Translations under genes and position numbers: made by a program
Shown: one piece after another, positions 25,385 to 37,484 of the stretch
Layout of the letters: every line of letters begins with the position of its first letter
Position numbering within the stretch: the first letter of the stretch is position 1
Assembly: GCA_025765615.1 (NCBI GenBank)
Contig: JAIVFJ010000135.1
Span: 1 to 64,000, forward strand
Reading direction: 5' to 3'
DNA from: Zopfochytrium polystomum
Lineage: Eukaryota > Chytridiomycota > Chytridiomycetes > Chytridiales > Chytridiaceae
DNA: 64,000 nucleotides
The notes under the pieces: model-generated
What the model saw: the letters and a program-made list of their open reading frames with translations, nothing else
The model's database searches: none
What the model was told of the DNA's origin: nothing

Positions 25385-25745
25385 ACAGTCTACTCTGAGT
25401 GTGTGGGTGGAAGGAGTGAATGAAGTGGAGATGTGTGCTTGTGGGTGGTCCTTCTTCCCCAACTTGGAGACAAAGAGAAAATGACTCTCTTACGAATTAT
25501 TGATGCATAATGATGATATGCACATTATAACAGTCGCAACCAAGCGTGACTGGGAGAGGGTAAAAACCACTCCTATACTATTTGCTTGAGCAGAGGAGGA
25601 GGAAAACTGTTTACGCAGGGCTTCTGTTCCACTTTATACTCAGAGGGTATTTGTCAACAGCGCAACCAGCGCCTGGGTCTCTCCCATGGGCATCATGTAG
25701 AATGATAACTGACAGTCACAGATGGGTTCAGGTCTGTCTTGTGTT
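25385..25745. repeat. Copy of the foldback-element arm
   Basis: Reverse complement of 22005-22375 along almost its whole length (CAGTCTACTCTGAGTG at this end matches CACTCAGAGTAGACTG near 22360). It therefore has the same orientation as the left arm at 21740-21995. Confidence 0.75.
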
Positions 25746-25904
25746 TTTTTTTGGGAGATTTCTTTTCTTTTTCTAGCTACCATTTTTATCTGCAACCGAA
25801 ACGCATGGCTTTCAAACAACACAGTGAGTCACACAACAACTTGAAGATATGCTGCACTCTGCTTTCTGAAGCAAGCCTGGAAGTGGCTATTCTCTGAACC
25901 CATT

Positions 25905-26110
25905 GAGTGTGATTCTAATTGCATTGTCCTTGCTGGTGAAGCCGAGGAAAGCAAAGCTACAATCACTGCCGTCTTCACCTAACTCTTTTTGTTGGATTCA
26001 CATTAGGCCTTTTGGCTTACCTGACTTAGTGAAAGTTGCATTGGCAGTGGCAACGAGGCTGCTGGCGAAATAGGAAGTTCGCTTCCTGGGCTCGAATCTC
26101 AACAGGTCCC
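25905..26110. repeat. Dispersed repeat B', inverted copy
   Basis: Partner of 23310-23510. Near its 3' end a 5-bp hairpin GGAAG-TTCG-CTTCC is followed by GGGCTCGAATCTC, close to a Pol III B-box, so a tRNA-derived SINE tail is possible. The next repeat (LTR-like copy 2) begins 10 bp later. Confidence 0.55.
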
Positions 26111-26120
26111 CTTGTATCCC

Positions 26121-27297
26121 TGTGAGACTACACTGAGGTCTCAGTGATAAAGTCTAGGGATTTTATTCGCAAAAACAAGCGTACCTGTCATAAAACTGCA
26201 AGGATCAGGACCCCTATCATTACTCCCGGTTCTTTAGTTTCCAAGGCGTTATCAAAGTGTATTTGCAGCTAACCTGTCTTTATTATTGGGCCTGCTTTTA
26301 CTACTTTTGTTTTAACAGTTTCCGTTGCGCCAGGGTTTTCTCAACATATTTTCTCTTTCGCTGACTAACAGAGACTGCCCAACTGCCTAGGGATGGGGTG
26401 CCTGACAGGCCGTGCCCAAAGCCCACCTAATTTATTATTTTTGTTCAGCACTTGTACATACAAGCATAGGGTTGGGGGGACTTAGAACATTTGTGGTGGA
26501 TGCTCCGAGTCAGGGGGGGTTGACTTGTCAATTTTCTCTCTCTCTGTTTTTGGGCCATTTCTCTTCTTTCTTTTTTCTTCAATCTGATTTCTGTCCTTTG
26601 CCACCAATACAGAGTCCCTTCAAATCTATCTGGCTTGCGACGGTGAGGGTAGTGAGAGGTGGTACACACCCGGGTGAGTACGTGGTCCCTTCGGGGGCTC
26701 TTCTTAAGGGGCCGCGGGTGGGGAATGCAGCTGGCCCCACCACCAACTGTGTGACACTGCTGGCTCTGTGTTGGAGTGAGGATCACAGGCACTCGCCTGC
26801 TGCAACGACAGTTGTGGTGGTGGCGACAACGACGGCGTCATTGTCCCCAACCTTCCCATCCCCGCAAGGGTGTTGGTGGCCGTGCCCGGTGCGGCCCCCG
26901 ACACCTGAGAGTTTGATCTATGAGTGCCTGCCTCGGTCCTATTGCTGTGAGAGTGAGATGTGTGAGCACGAGTGCGATGCGATAAAGCCTGTTGGTCGAG
27001 TGGTCCTGCTGACGCAGCCTGGTGGGGTGTGTGTACAATCGCAGGTGTTTCCACGTGCGACTTCCCTCCTGGCGACCTTCCAGCCCCTACATAGTTGACT
27101 CCCTTCTCTCTCTCCCCCCTGTCGCTGGCAACGACGAGGGCTCCTGCAGCACTGTCCACGACGAGGGGCGCTAGGTCGCGCCCTGTCTGTCCCGTCGCTA
27201 TTAACCGCTCCTGTTGTATTTGAGATAAGGTTCCTGAGATAAAAACCCCCGTTTCCCTCTTCTCTCTTTATTCTGTGGTTGTGTTGCGCCCTCAGGA
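26121..27297 (+). repeat. LTR-like dispersed repeat, copy 2
   Basis: Same orientation and nearly the same length as 4485-5664, with clear base differences scattered along it and a few small indels. It starts TGTGAGACTAC; the alignment ends after GCGCCCTCAGGA. No reverse transcriptase or integrase lies beside it, so a solo LTR or an internal-deleted element is likely. Confidence 0.65.
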
Positions 27298-29258
27298 GTG
27301 CCCTTCCGTTTCCCCTCGCATCAGGTCACAGCCACACAAGTATTTGGTGCTCCAGCACCGATCCCCCAGAGGATTGCCCCTCTGAATGTTCATTCTTTGT
27401 GTTTGAGACCCCTGTTAGACAGATCAGTAGGGATACTTCATGGACTAGGCAAGCAGTAGGGTTGAAACACCTCCTAGACAACAGCCCAATAAAGTTAGTT
27501 TTAGCCTATTATTTGCTTTCCCTCACTCTAGGGCCCAGATCCCAGGGTCAAAGGAGTGAGTATAGTCTCACATCCCCCGGTGTCCAAAGCAGTAAGCCAG
27601 CATTCCCAGAAGGCCCAGTAACGCTCTGGCCAAATTGCTTTACATCGGCCCCAACGACCCTTCGTTCGCCAACAGGTTCGAGTCATGCCATGCTGGCGTC
27701 CAGCTGCAGCCATTTGCATGTCTTCAGTCGCAGCAATAGCACCAGAATTGTGTGTGGCCCGGTCAAATGTTGGGTTTCAAATCGATACTATAGCCCAAAA
27801 TATCGTGGTAATGCAATACATATTAAGATCTAACCCTCACATTGTGACTACTACCTAACAGTCTGGCGGCAGTGCTCACCGGAGTAGAAGGAATGTGGCA
27901 TCCCTCTATATTTAGCCATCCCTCAAAACAGGAAACTCATCCTCCTGCTCTATGAACGGTAACAACATACTGGGTATTGTGCGCAGCGTTATTTATCGCG
28001 ACTTTCCACGTATGTGCGGTCAGAGGTTTGTTATTATATACCCCGAAGACAACGAACGTCGACCTCAAGAGGTCTGGTGCAATACCAGCCCTGTGTGGTC
28101 GCAGGGAGTCAAACCCAATGAAAAGGCGGCTGAGGCTTGTATTTCCAGGAGGTTCACAGGAAAAGGGCAAGGAGGGTTTCAGTAGAAAACAAATCTAATT
28201 TCTTACAAATGGCATTTATTGAAGGTTGGGTTGGTTGTGTTACAGAGAGATTAATGAGGCTGCTTCTCCAAGGGCAGCTATTTATATGGAGAGTGGCATT
28301 AGGAGAGAAAGAAAAAGAGGGAAGAAAGGGAGAAAAATGTTTGAAGAAAGGTGAAGGGAAGGAAGAATGTAAAATGAATGACAAGGCGACACTGACAAGG
28401 AGGAAAAGATAAGAGATAAGAAGCATTTACAAGATTATGCACATACAAAAATGGGGCTCTCAAGTTACTCAGACCCTTATTGAAGGGAGCTCTTCCTCAC
28501 TATCAAAGATAGTGAAATGCAGTGCAATTAGAGCAGGGAACTTGACAATTAGTCAGAATAGTAGAAAAATTTTAGAAAAATCATGGGAACAACTGAAGTT
28601 GATCCCTCTTTCAGATAGGGTCATGTGTTATATATGAAATGTATGATGTGTTATATGTGGCATAGTAAAGTAATAGAACCTAAGTTATGGCCAACACTTT
28701 ATGTGAAATACCTGAGAATCTCAGTATCGCGAAACTTTTGAATTTACGATAATTTTTCCACGGTAAAAGAACCAGAATAATTTTTGGGCATAATGAAAGC
28801 AGCTGGAACAGCCTGAGTGCGGCTTCAGGCAGGCCCAGTTGCTGCAGCGTTCCTTGTCAAAGGTGATAATAAGTGTTTGCAATTCCATCGTGGAGGCACA
28901 CTGGACTATTTCGAGCCCGCCCCGCAATACTAACGCAGAGCGACGAGGTCGCAAAAGCGGTTTGTACTAGTAATGCCGACTCGTACGCCGCCGCCCCGTT
29001 TGATTTGCGGTGGGCTGGCGGCTTCGGGCTCTTATTGCTACTGCGAGGTACGTTTCCAACGCAGTCGTGGTCACCGACGCACATGCCCAACTTGAAGGAA
29101 ACACGCGAAAGAAGAGGCGATCAGCTGTCGCCAACGGCGATTGCTCTTATTGGGCCAGAGTGATTCGAGCATCAAAGACACTGCGATGCGATCCCAGTGA
29201 TTCAAAATTCTGATTTGTAATATTCTGATTTGTAATATGGACCATCAAATACACTTTG

Positions 29259-29291
<33 letters not shown>

Positions 29292-29329
29292 ACTTCGTTT
29301 GATCACCCGAAACCGCAGCAACGACGAAA
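27298..29329. other. Intergenic, no supported gene
   Basis: Lower GC. Holds a purine-rich stretch at 28300-28410, a B-box-like AGGTTCGAGTCATGCC near 27672, and a poly-T run at about 29260-29289 that ends some 40 bp before the next start codon. No domain-bearing frame seen. Confidence 0.45.
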
Positions 29330-30543
29330 ATGCCCAGCCGCCGCCGGCTTCCGTTTGTCACGCTCGACGTCTTCACGCACACCCGCTTCACCGGAAACCC
29401 GCTCGCCGTTGTCTACGTCCCGCCTTCCGACGGCGGCGACGGCCCGTCCGGATTCGCAGGCTCGGCGGCAGACACGGATGCCTTCCCCCTCGATCGCGCC
29501 ACAATGCAGACCATCGCCAAGGAGTTCAACCTCAGCGAGACGATCTTCCTCGTCTCCGACGGTGCGAACGACGCCCGCGACGAGGACGGCTCCCCGAAAT
29601 CACCCCAATGGAGAGTGAGGATCTTTTTGCCCCACTCGGAGCTGCCATTTGCAGGTACAGGGGTCCCAGCGTGTTCAGGGCCGTTCCATTTTATGCCTCA
29701 CCGAACTCCCGTGTTTTGCGCCCAGGCCATCCCGTCATTGGCAGCGCCGTTTTCGCCCTCTCAACGCTCGCGCACGGCGCCCCACGCGGACGCTTTCTCG
29801 CAAAAGCTGGACCGGTCGAGCTGTCCCTCAAAGCAAGCAAAGCCGACGACAGGGAGAGCGACGACGCGCTCGGCATCGCGTCGGCCGTGGTCCCGCACAA
29901 CTTTCACATCCACACGCAGCAGCAGGCGCACCGCTCGTCCGCGCTGGCCGACCTGCTGGCCACCCACGCCGGCCTCGTCGCGGCGGACGTGGTATCGCTG
30001 GACTTGATCAGCCCCGTCCGGGGTGTCAACTTTCTGGCGGTCCGTCTCGCGGACGTGGACGCTCTCGGGAAAGTCAGCGATCGGAAGGGTCGGCCCAGCA
30101 TCGTTCTGGACGAGGGGTGGACGGACGACGGCGGCGATGGCGGCAGCTTTTGCTCGACGTACTTTTACGTCGTCGAGTCGTGCTCTCTTACACGGACAAA
30201 CGCGGAAGACGCGTCAACTGAGGCCGCTGTGGAGCGCAGGGTGCGGCTCCGCGCTCGGATGATGGAGGGCACGTTCGAGGACCCGGCGACGGGGGCGGCG
30301 GCGTGCGCGATTGGCCCGTTTCTCGCCGTCACGCAGCTGCCGCCGTCCACGGAAGCTGGGGGAGCGGACAAGAGCGCGGCGCCGTGCTGGGCCACCGGCG
30401 TCGACATTGTGCAGGGGGTCGAGATGGGCAGACGGTCGGAACTGCGCGTGGACGTGCGGTTGACGCCTGGACTGGATGCGATCGACACCGTGGTGCTGAG
30501 TGGGGCTGCCGTCAAGGTGATGGAAGGTGTCATCGAGTGCTGA
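29330..30543 (+). CDS. PhzF-family isomerase/epimerase-like protein
   Basis: Two exons, 29330-29654 and 29726-30543, joined across a 71-nt GTACAG...CCCAG intron (phase 1) give 380 residues. Family signatures: TLDVFTHTRFTGNPLAVV at the N-terminus, EFNLSET with the conserved glutamate (Glu70), IFLPHSELPFAGHPVIGSA spanning the splice junction, and FEDPATGAAACAIGPFL in the C-terminal half. This is the diaminopimelate-epimerase fold of PhzF. Family members are usually near 290-300 residues; here extra Gly/Asp-rich loops (about residues 33-52 and after VLDEGWTDD) account for the size. The substrate cannot be told from sequence; it does not imply phenazine synthesis. Confidence 0.9.
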
Positions 30544-30938
30544 CTTGCAATCAGCAAATGATCTCCTTTGCTACCAGCCACCATCTCCCTCATCGCGAGA
30601 AGAACAAGTGGCTGGCGCTGGGTTTGTGAGGCATTAACTTTTCGCTTCCAAAATTCGTTCGTTACAAACCTGACGCAATAAAACTTGTACCAACGTTTAT
30701 ATATGTATGGGCACATGAGATAAACAATCGCGCTGATTTCTTTCCCCACTATTGGCTGTCATTCGGAATGGGCGACCGCGTGGAGCGCAGAAGTTGGAAC
30801 AGCGAGATCGGGAGGAGACATTAGTGCGCGTTGCTTTATTTGACGAGATGCGAAAGATGCATCCACTCTTTGTTTCATACTCCTTCCCGTTACCCCCTAC
30901 TCATCTTACCACCATGAAAAAAAAGGGCAGGAAGGGCC
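30544..30938. other. Convergent intergenic spacer
   Basis: Separates the 3' ends of two convergent genes. AATAAA at 30678-30683 on the plus strand is a candidate polyadenylation signal for the PhzF-like gene. Confidence 0.5.
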
Positions 30939-32400
30939 TCAGATAAACGGAAGCGGTCTCACTGCGTCATTGCCCGCCCCGCTGCTTCCAGGAGCCGCCG
31001 GCTTCCCGCCAGCCGCGCTCGCGGCTTCAAACTTGTCGCCTCGCACGATCACGACGCTGTCCGGGGGCCGGACGTCGCACTCGTCGTTGCGCGTCGAATG
31101 CGCCTCGTACCACGCGGTCACGCGGCTCGTGACGAGCCTAAAATACTGGCGAAACACGCGGCGGCGGCCGCCGCCGCCGCCAATGGGCACCGACTCGTGC
31201 GGGGTCCTGTCCGTCATCCACGCGATCGCGTTCGCTTCCAGCGTCTCGCCTTCGCGGGGACGGCGCACGAGCGGGGTGTCCGTGCGGACGCCCCAGGCGC
31301 TGTTGTCGGGCGGGTTGGCGTGGGGCAGGTAGTCCGGGAGCGACGGGGGCGGCCCGTTGTTGAGGCTGTGGCGGAGGTGCTCGATGTCGCCGAGGGGCCC
31401 GACGATGTCGCCGTGGTCGCGGATGATGCAGTTCCACACGCGGCACGTGTTGGCGAGGTTGGAGGCCTGGAAGACGCCGCCCTCGATGTGCCAGATGTTG
31501 GGGCCTGTGTCGTTGTGAGGAATGCACGGACGGGGGGTTAGGCGGGGGAGGAAAGCAACGAAAAATAAAAACAGAGGGCGTCGGCCCACCTATTCCAAAG
31601 CCCCAATTATGCAGCTTTCGCTTGAAGACTCCAGAGTCGTTGACGGTGTCATCGTCGATCGTGTAGTATCCCGGCGACTCAATATGCAACCCAGGGCGCC
31701 GCTGAGACTCTCCCGGCTCCACCCACCCTTCGTGGATGGTCAAGTACCCGACCTGAAACCTCTCCTTGGGGCAGTGGGATAGGCAGCGATTCACCAACGA
31801 CGAGTACCTCTTGCACTTGACCGGAAGGCTGTCGTGCATGCCCATCTTGATGGGGAGCATGTTGACGTGAAACGGCTCGACGAGATCGCCGAGGGCCTCG
31901 ATTAGGAGTTGCTGGCCGCCGGGCGACTTTTCCTCCTGGTTGGATCCGAGAAAGGTAAAGTCGTCCTCCGTCGCCACGGCCGCCACGTCCGCGGGCTTAA
32001 CGTGGCCGTTTGCAAAGGCCCACGCCTCAAGGTCCTTCCATCGCGTCCACATGTGCTCTGCGATGCGGCGCTCGGCGCCTTCGAGGAACCATCGGTCGTA
32101 AAAGTCGTAGCCGCTGACCATGTCGGGGTAGAACTCGTCGTTCCCGTCCGCGGCCGTCGCCCTGGCCATGGGGAAGCCCTTGACGAGGGGCGGCGGGAAT
32201 TCGATGCGGGCGATCGCGGGCCAGACTCCCGGCTCTGTCCAGTCGATGTGGTGGGCGCGGATGGCGCGAAGGGTGGAGATGAGAAGGACGACGGTGTCGC
32301 GATCGCGCTGCAGCACGCGCAGCGGGCTCTTGCGGCTGAGATACACGCCGATGAGGACGGCGAGGACGGCCGGGTCCATGTGGCTGGGGCTGCTGGTCAT
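30939..32400 (-). CDS. Conserved-looking protein, possible 2OG-oxygenase-like fold
   Basis: Two exons, 31590-32400 and 30939-31504, across an 85-nt GTGGGC...ACACAG intron (phase 1), give 458 residues. The start MTSSPSHMDPAV was chosen; a second Met at 32379 is equally possible. I do not recognise the family. Strongly patterned blocks are HEGWVEPGESQRRPGLHIESPG, WHIEGGVFQASN, CRVWNC and WMTDRTPHES followed by RQYFRLVTS. A His-x-Glu, a distal His and a following Arg are spaced in a way that recalls non-heme iron 2-oxoglutarate oxygenases, but this is inference from pattern only. The N-terminus has a short hydrophobic stretch (DPAVLAVLIGVYL). Confidence 0.75.
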
Positions 32401-33302
32401 TTGGGGGTGGTAAGCAGCAAAAGGGGTGGATGTGCGTTTTCCAAGCAAGGCACAGTCACGGCTGTATAAATGGAAGAGGCCGACGAGACCGGCTTTTGAA
32501 ACCTGAAACCTCACCGGCGCAACCACCCTCCCACCCCCATACGCACTCCCCCCACCTCCAACCTCCCCATCAATCAGAACGGCAAGCCTTTGATCGCCAA
32601 TGGCAGAAACTTTAAGTACATTTCAGCCGCACACGGTGGGCCCGTACTGCTGCGTGTTGCAGCCGACAAGAAGGAAGCAATGTTCCGCAGGTGCTGCATA
32701 GTTCGGGCGGCCATCAATTGCCTCAGTGGTCGGCAGGTGAGTATGCGGTGAGTTCAAAATGATGTTGCAGGGGCTGTTCAACCTTTCTCATTCCCTTTCA
32801 TTTTTCTCCTGCCCCACTTCGCAATAGATACTAGCATAACGTCCCGGATGGAAGAATCTAAGCGAAAGTCGGTGAACCTGCGGGCAAAGGCAGATGGCAG
32901 GAAATCATCATGCCAAGGGGGTGCAAGAATGGCGAAGTAGGTTGGGAGGGGCACAAGCACGGGACTACTGCGCCCGATGTTGCAATTGCCTTACTAATAA
33001 ATTGCAGCTCTGTAGGATTGGCGCCAAGGCTGGAAATCCGTACGTACGCCGCGTGCAGCCGCCTGTAGTGCAGCTGCTTGCTGCTCAGTTCAGCGCACAG
33101 TGCACGGCTGATACCGTGATGGAATTTTCCGTTTCCGCTGGCGTGCATACACATGTAACCGCAACACAAACTGGTTTAGTGTTTTCTTTTTCTTTTTTTT
33201 TTTTTTTTTTTTTTGGTGTGAGCGTGTTTCTCTGAAATGGTGTCTCGGTGGCACTTCCGCCCATCGGGGAAAACTTTGTTGCCGTAAGTGGAGGACACGG
33301 TG

Positions 33303-33375
<73 letters not shown>

Positions 33376-33828
33376 CTGGGGGTGCTCAGCCTGGGCTCAT
33401 AATTGGGTGCAGCTCGGCTTCGCGGCCAACCTGGGGGGGGTCACATATCAAGCGGGAGTCGCCGCTCTGTGCTTCGCCCGCCCAGCCCATGCAACCACTC
33501 CCCATGCAAGTGTCGAAAACTCCAAGGTGAGGGCGCATAGCCACACGCAGACGGGCTGCAGCAAGAGATAGGTGTGGAAAAGTGGCAGTCCGCCAGAGAC
33601 AGAGAGAGGAAAACAGAGGGAGAACGGTTTATATTCCAGTATTAAAGTGCAACATCCGCAGTGGCAACAACTTCCGGCCATCAGTTAAAACAATGACAAC
33701 CACGAACGCAACGACAACGGCGACAACGCCCTGCCGCCACGGCGGCAACTCCATTACTACGGCCTGCAACGATACGCCTTTGGCGCGTCCCAGCCGGCCT
33801 CGTCGCTCCCGCCACAGGCTCACTTCAG
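32401..33828. other. Intergenic; GA microsatellite
   Basis: Holds a poly-T run near 33195-33214 and a long (GA)n at 33306-33374. No supported gene, though the first exon(s) of the next gene could begin here. Confidence 0.45.
33306..33374. repeat. (GA)n microsatellite
   Basis: About 34 uninterrupted GA units. Confidence 0.97.
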
Positions 33829-34095
33829 TTGTTTTCTACCTCGTCTTCGCAGCCCCCCCTTGTATGGCTCCTCGCCCTCTCCCCCGCCCCCGCCGCTGCC
33901 GGGAAAAAGCACCCTACAGACGAGAACGGCTTCCCTGCAGCCCCCGTTGACACCGTCGGCGACGGCGTGTACAAGAGTGGGAAGCCCAACTCGCGTTGGA
34001 ATATTTTTAAGAACTCGGCCAAGAATGTACGTCCGGGGGGGGAGAGCTATTATGGAGGAAGGGCGAGAAAGAGTGTGCGTGTGTGAGTGTGTGTG

Positions 34096-34156
<61 letters not shown>

Positions 34157-37046
34157 TTTGCGTCTGTGCGTGCGTTTGTGTTCTCCTGCTCAAGCATGTG
34201 ATTGCTATTCACTTGCAGAGAGTGTGGGATGCGCTCATAACAACACGGTGTGTGATTGATGCTGAATGAAACTCCTTTCTTCACCACATTCAGGTCGCCA
34301 AAGGTGCAGCGAGCGACGGCGTCGGCGTCGCAAACAACCTTGCCACGAACGCCGTGGGCACCGCGGTCAGTGCATTCGCCGGCAGAACAGGTGAGCAACG
34401 AATTGTGTGATTTGGAGACCCCGCAACTGGTTCCCCCGCCCCCAACCCCACTTGCTCAACGGATCTATTCGCTCCTCGTTACCAAAAAAGCCCGTGGAGC
34501 CGCCAAGATTGGCGCGGGTGCTGCACTCGGGGCGGCAGAAGAGGCCGGGCAAGCTCTGGCGAGGAAAGATTCTTTTAAAAGTGAGTTACTGTAATTTGCT
34601 GCAATAGAGCGTTGGAAGATAACAAAATGAACTCGAATGATCAAAATCGCACTTTCCTATCCAAAAAAAAAAACAAGCTGCGGCGAAGGAAACGCTGGGC
34701 GGGGCTTTGGCCGGTGGCGCCGGAACGTAGAGCGATTCAATGGGTTTGAGTTTTTCCCGACGTTGTCCATCGCCTCCTTTCACCCGGCTGAGACAACGCG
34801 TTTCCCAGGCACCGTCAAGTTCCCGCTAGAGTCGGTCGGCCAAGGGCTCAAGGACGGAAAGCCATTATCAGGTAAACAAAAAATTTTCATTATGAAATCG
34901 CCTGTCGGAACGCGTTTAGCGCGCAACCCATTGAGCTTGCAGTATCACTTTCTTCCGCGCCCCCACCCGAACCATTTCTGCAAAGGCGCACTCGCTGCTG
35001 GTGCTGACGCCCTCACCGGGAACGGAGACAAGACCGGATGGGATCAGGACCCGAAATGTGTTTCTGGTGCTGCGGCGTTGCGCAAAATCATTCCTCCGCA
35101 GTAGCTTATTTCCTCTCACTCCCACAATACCCAGCGAAAAAACCGACGCCGAAGCAGGAGGTTGGCCGCATTGTAAGCGCCTGGTGTTACATCTTTTGAC
35201 GTTCCAAATGACTGACCCCTTTGACCCTCTTACAAAACAAGGCTACGGCCGCAGCAGAAGGGATAGCAAACAAGGTCGTTCCGCTCGCCGCGGCAGGCGC
35301 CGCGACCGCAGCCGGGGGCCCTATCGGTTCGTTTTGGGTCCTTTTTACGCCTTTCCGACTTGCCTCTCGACTTACGCTTGTCTTTGCTGCAACCAACCTA
35401 ATGTTGCAACCGACCGGACGATCCCCACAGCCGGAGTTGCCGCGGGCGTCGGGACGGCCGCGGCGATGGGATTCGCCGAGGGAGTGGGGCACGGCCTGAA
35501 AAACCACGAGCCGCCAAAGAGTAAGGAAACAAGAAAAGTAAAAAACGTTTTTGCGAACCTGTTGCTCCTGAATGCGGTCGCCTTTCCACTTTTTTTTTTT
35601 GTGAAGCTCCTTTACTGAACGTTTTTTTTTTTTTTTTTGCTCTTCAAAGAGGTGCTCGAAGACGGTCTTGGTCGGATGGGAGAAGTGACCGCAAGCACGG
35701 TTCCAGGGCGAGGTAAAAAGGCGCTTGAAAGTTTTCAGCGACGAGTTGCGACGTCCCCAGAATAATGTTAACTGGGGTTTCCCTTTCCCCGTCTTTCGTC
35801 GAAAACGCTTCAAAAAGAAATCGTCAAAGCTGGTGTTGAGGCGGCTGCAGCGGACGCAAAGAGCGGGGCAATAGCAACGAAACTGGGAGCACCAGGTTAA
35901 AGCGCGCCCTCTCCCAACCCCCCCGTTTTTTTCCCAACCCAACTCACGCATTTTTTCCACGCCCTTTTCCTCACCCACTACCCTTCTCCAACCCCCCTCA
36001 AAGCCGCCCTCAAAGACCCGATCTCGCACGCGGTCGCCGGCACGCTCAACGGCGCGATCGACGCGGCGGTCGGGCCGCCGGCGCTGGGGGCGGCGGGGAA
36101 GAAGCTGCAGCGGGCGGCGGCGGGCGCGGGGAGGGTTGCGTCTGCGGTCGGGGAGATGCAGGGGCGGGTTGTGGCGGGGCGGGTGGACGGGGGCCGGGCG
36201 GGGGCCGGGGCGGCGGCCGGGTTGAAGGCGGCGCAGGCGGCGGGGGCGGAGGCGGCGGGAGCGCATGCGGCGGCGGGGAGGGAGTCGGAGCGGGCGCGGG
36301 AGGGGGCGGGGAAGGCGGGGAAATCGGTGCACGGTGGGGCGCGCGGGACGGGTGGTGGAGCCGTGGCGGGGCCGGCGGCACCGGCGTTGAGCAAGGCGAA
36401 AGGGAAGGCGCCTGGTGCAACGGGGACTGGCGGGAAAGGGCCGGCGGCGACGACGACGACGACGACTAGGGCGAATACGCCCGCGAAAGGCAAGAGGGCA
36501 TCTTTGGCAAAGACGGGGAATGCCGGGAGCGCGAAGACGACTGCGGTGGAGCCTGGCCCACACGAGCTCGATGGAAAGGGCAAGGCTTTAGCGGCGAAGA
36601 CAAGCAAAACCCCTTCGACGGTCGCAAGGAGCGCGGTTTTGAAGCCCACCGGCGCGAAGAAGAACGCGGCTTTGGCAAAGGCAGGAAAAGATGCGGCGAC
36701 GGCAACGGGAACAAGAGCGCTGAGCCCGCCCTCTGCAAAGGACAGGGCGTCCGCGGCGAAGATAAGCAAGTCCCCTGAGGCGGCGGCCAGGAGCGCGACT
36801 TTGACGCCGAGACCGCTCGCCAACGCAAAGGAGAAGGCGCCTTTGGCAAAGGCAGGAAAAGCTGCGAGCGCCTCGGCGGTCGCCAAGGGAACGACGTTGA
36901 GGCCGGCGGCACCGCACGATGAGGCGAAAGATAAGACGCCGAAGACATCGGGAACGACAGGGAAATCCCCGACGCTGGTCAAGGGAGCAACGTCAAAGCC
37001 GGTCAGCAACGCCGCAGCTTCCAGGCCAGGCAAGACCAAAAAATAA
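33829..37046 (+). CDS. Multi-exon Gly/Ala-rich protein with GxxxG modules and a Lys-rich tail
   Basis: Family not recognised. Exons supported by phase: ?-34026, 34294-34390, 34491-34580, 34678-34713, 34809-34871, 34986-35057, 35135-35172, 35242-35326, 35431-35520, 35650-35712, 35818-35895 and 36004-37046, at least 585 residues. The 5' end is uncertain: the first exon reads through a hydrophobic LVWLLALSPAPAAAG stretch that could be a signal peptide, but no ATG was settled. Small internal exons encode hydrophobic glycine-zipper-like modules such as IGAGAALGAAEEAGQAL and AGVAAGVGTAAAMGFAEGVG. The last exon is an Ala-rich helix-former followed by a low-complexity Ala/Lys/Thr/Pro tail with repeated AKAGKA-like units. 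The donor at 34714 (GTGGCG) is weak. Function unknown; membrane or particle-surface coating is a guess. Confidence 0.75.
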
Positions 37047-37391
37047 GCGAACCCTTTCAAGGTCTTTCCAAGGCATGCGCATCCCTCGACTGGTTCTTCT
37101 GTTCCAGCTGTTTCTTTCCGCTTTGATGGCTTCCTTTGTCCTTTCTTTATCCTTTCTCATCCTTTCTCGGTTATATTCTTTTTTTTTTCTTTTTTTTTTT
37201 CTTTTTTTTTTTTTTTTTTCGTTTCGGCTGCTGAAAGCGCAGCTGCTTTTTGGTTCAGTCATGTTGCCGCAGAGGGAAGGAGCTTTGCTCCACAGACACG
37301 TGATCCCTCCTTGTTGCCTTTGGATAAATTTGCAGTTTTCCCACGCTGCGTCGCGAAAAGTGCACACATTTACTTACTGCAAAGCCAACCA

Positions 37392-37435
<44 letters not shown>

Positions 37436-37484
37436 TAAGGAACAGGGAACATTCGCGCCCAATCTCTAAACCCGCGCCTTCTTT
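37047..37484. other. Intergenic, poly-T and poly-A runs
   Basis: Interrupted poly-T at 37172-37219 and poly-A at about 37395-37431, between two convergent genes. Confidence 0.6.

Noticed and set aside
26030..26110. tRNA gene with variable arm
   Set aside because: A short hairpin and near B-box are present but no acceptor stem or T-stem pairing could be drawn.
26412..27098. 228-codon plus frame in LTR-like copy 2
   Set aside because: The equivalent region of copy 1 is interrupted (smaller, shifted frames), so the frame is not conserved.
35187..36563. 458-codon minus frame, Arg/Pro-rich
   Set aside because: Shadow of the GC-rich Ala/Lys exon on the plus strand; no domain, and splice-consistent exons exist on the other strand.
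35978..37060. 360-codon minus frame, Ala/Phe/Pro-rich
   Set aside because: Mirror of the low-complexity last exon of the Gly/Ala-rich gene; composition follows from that exon.
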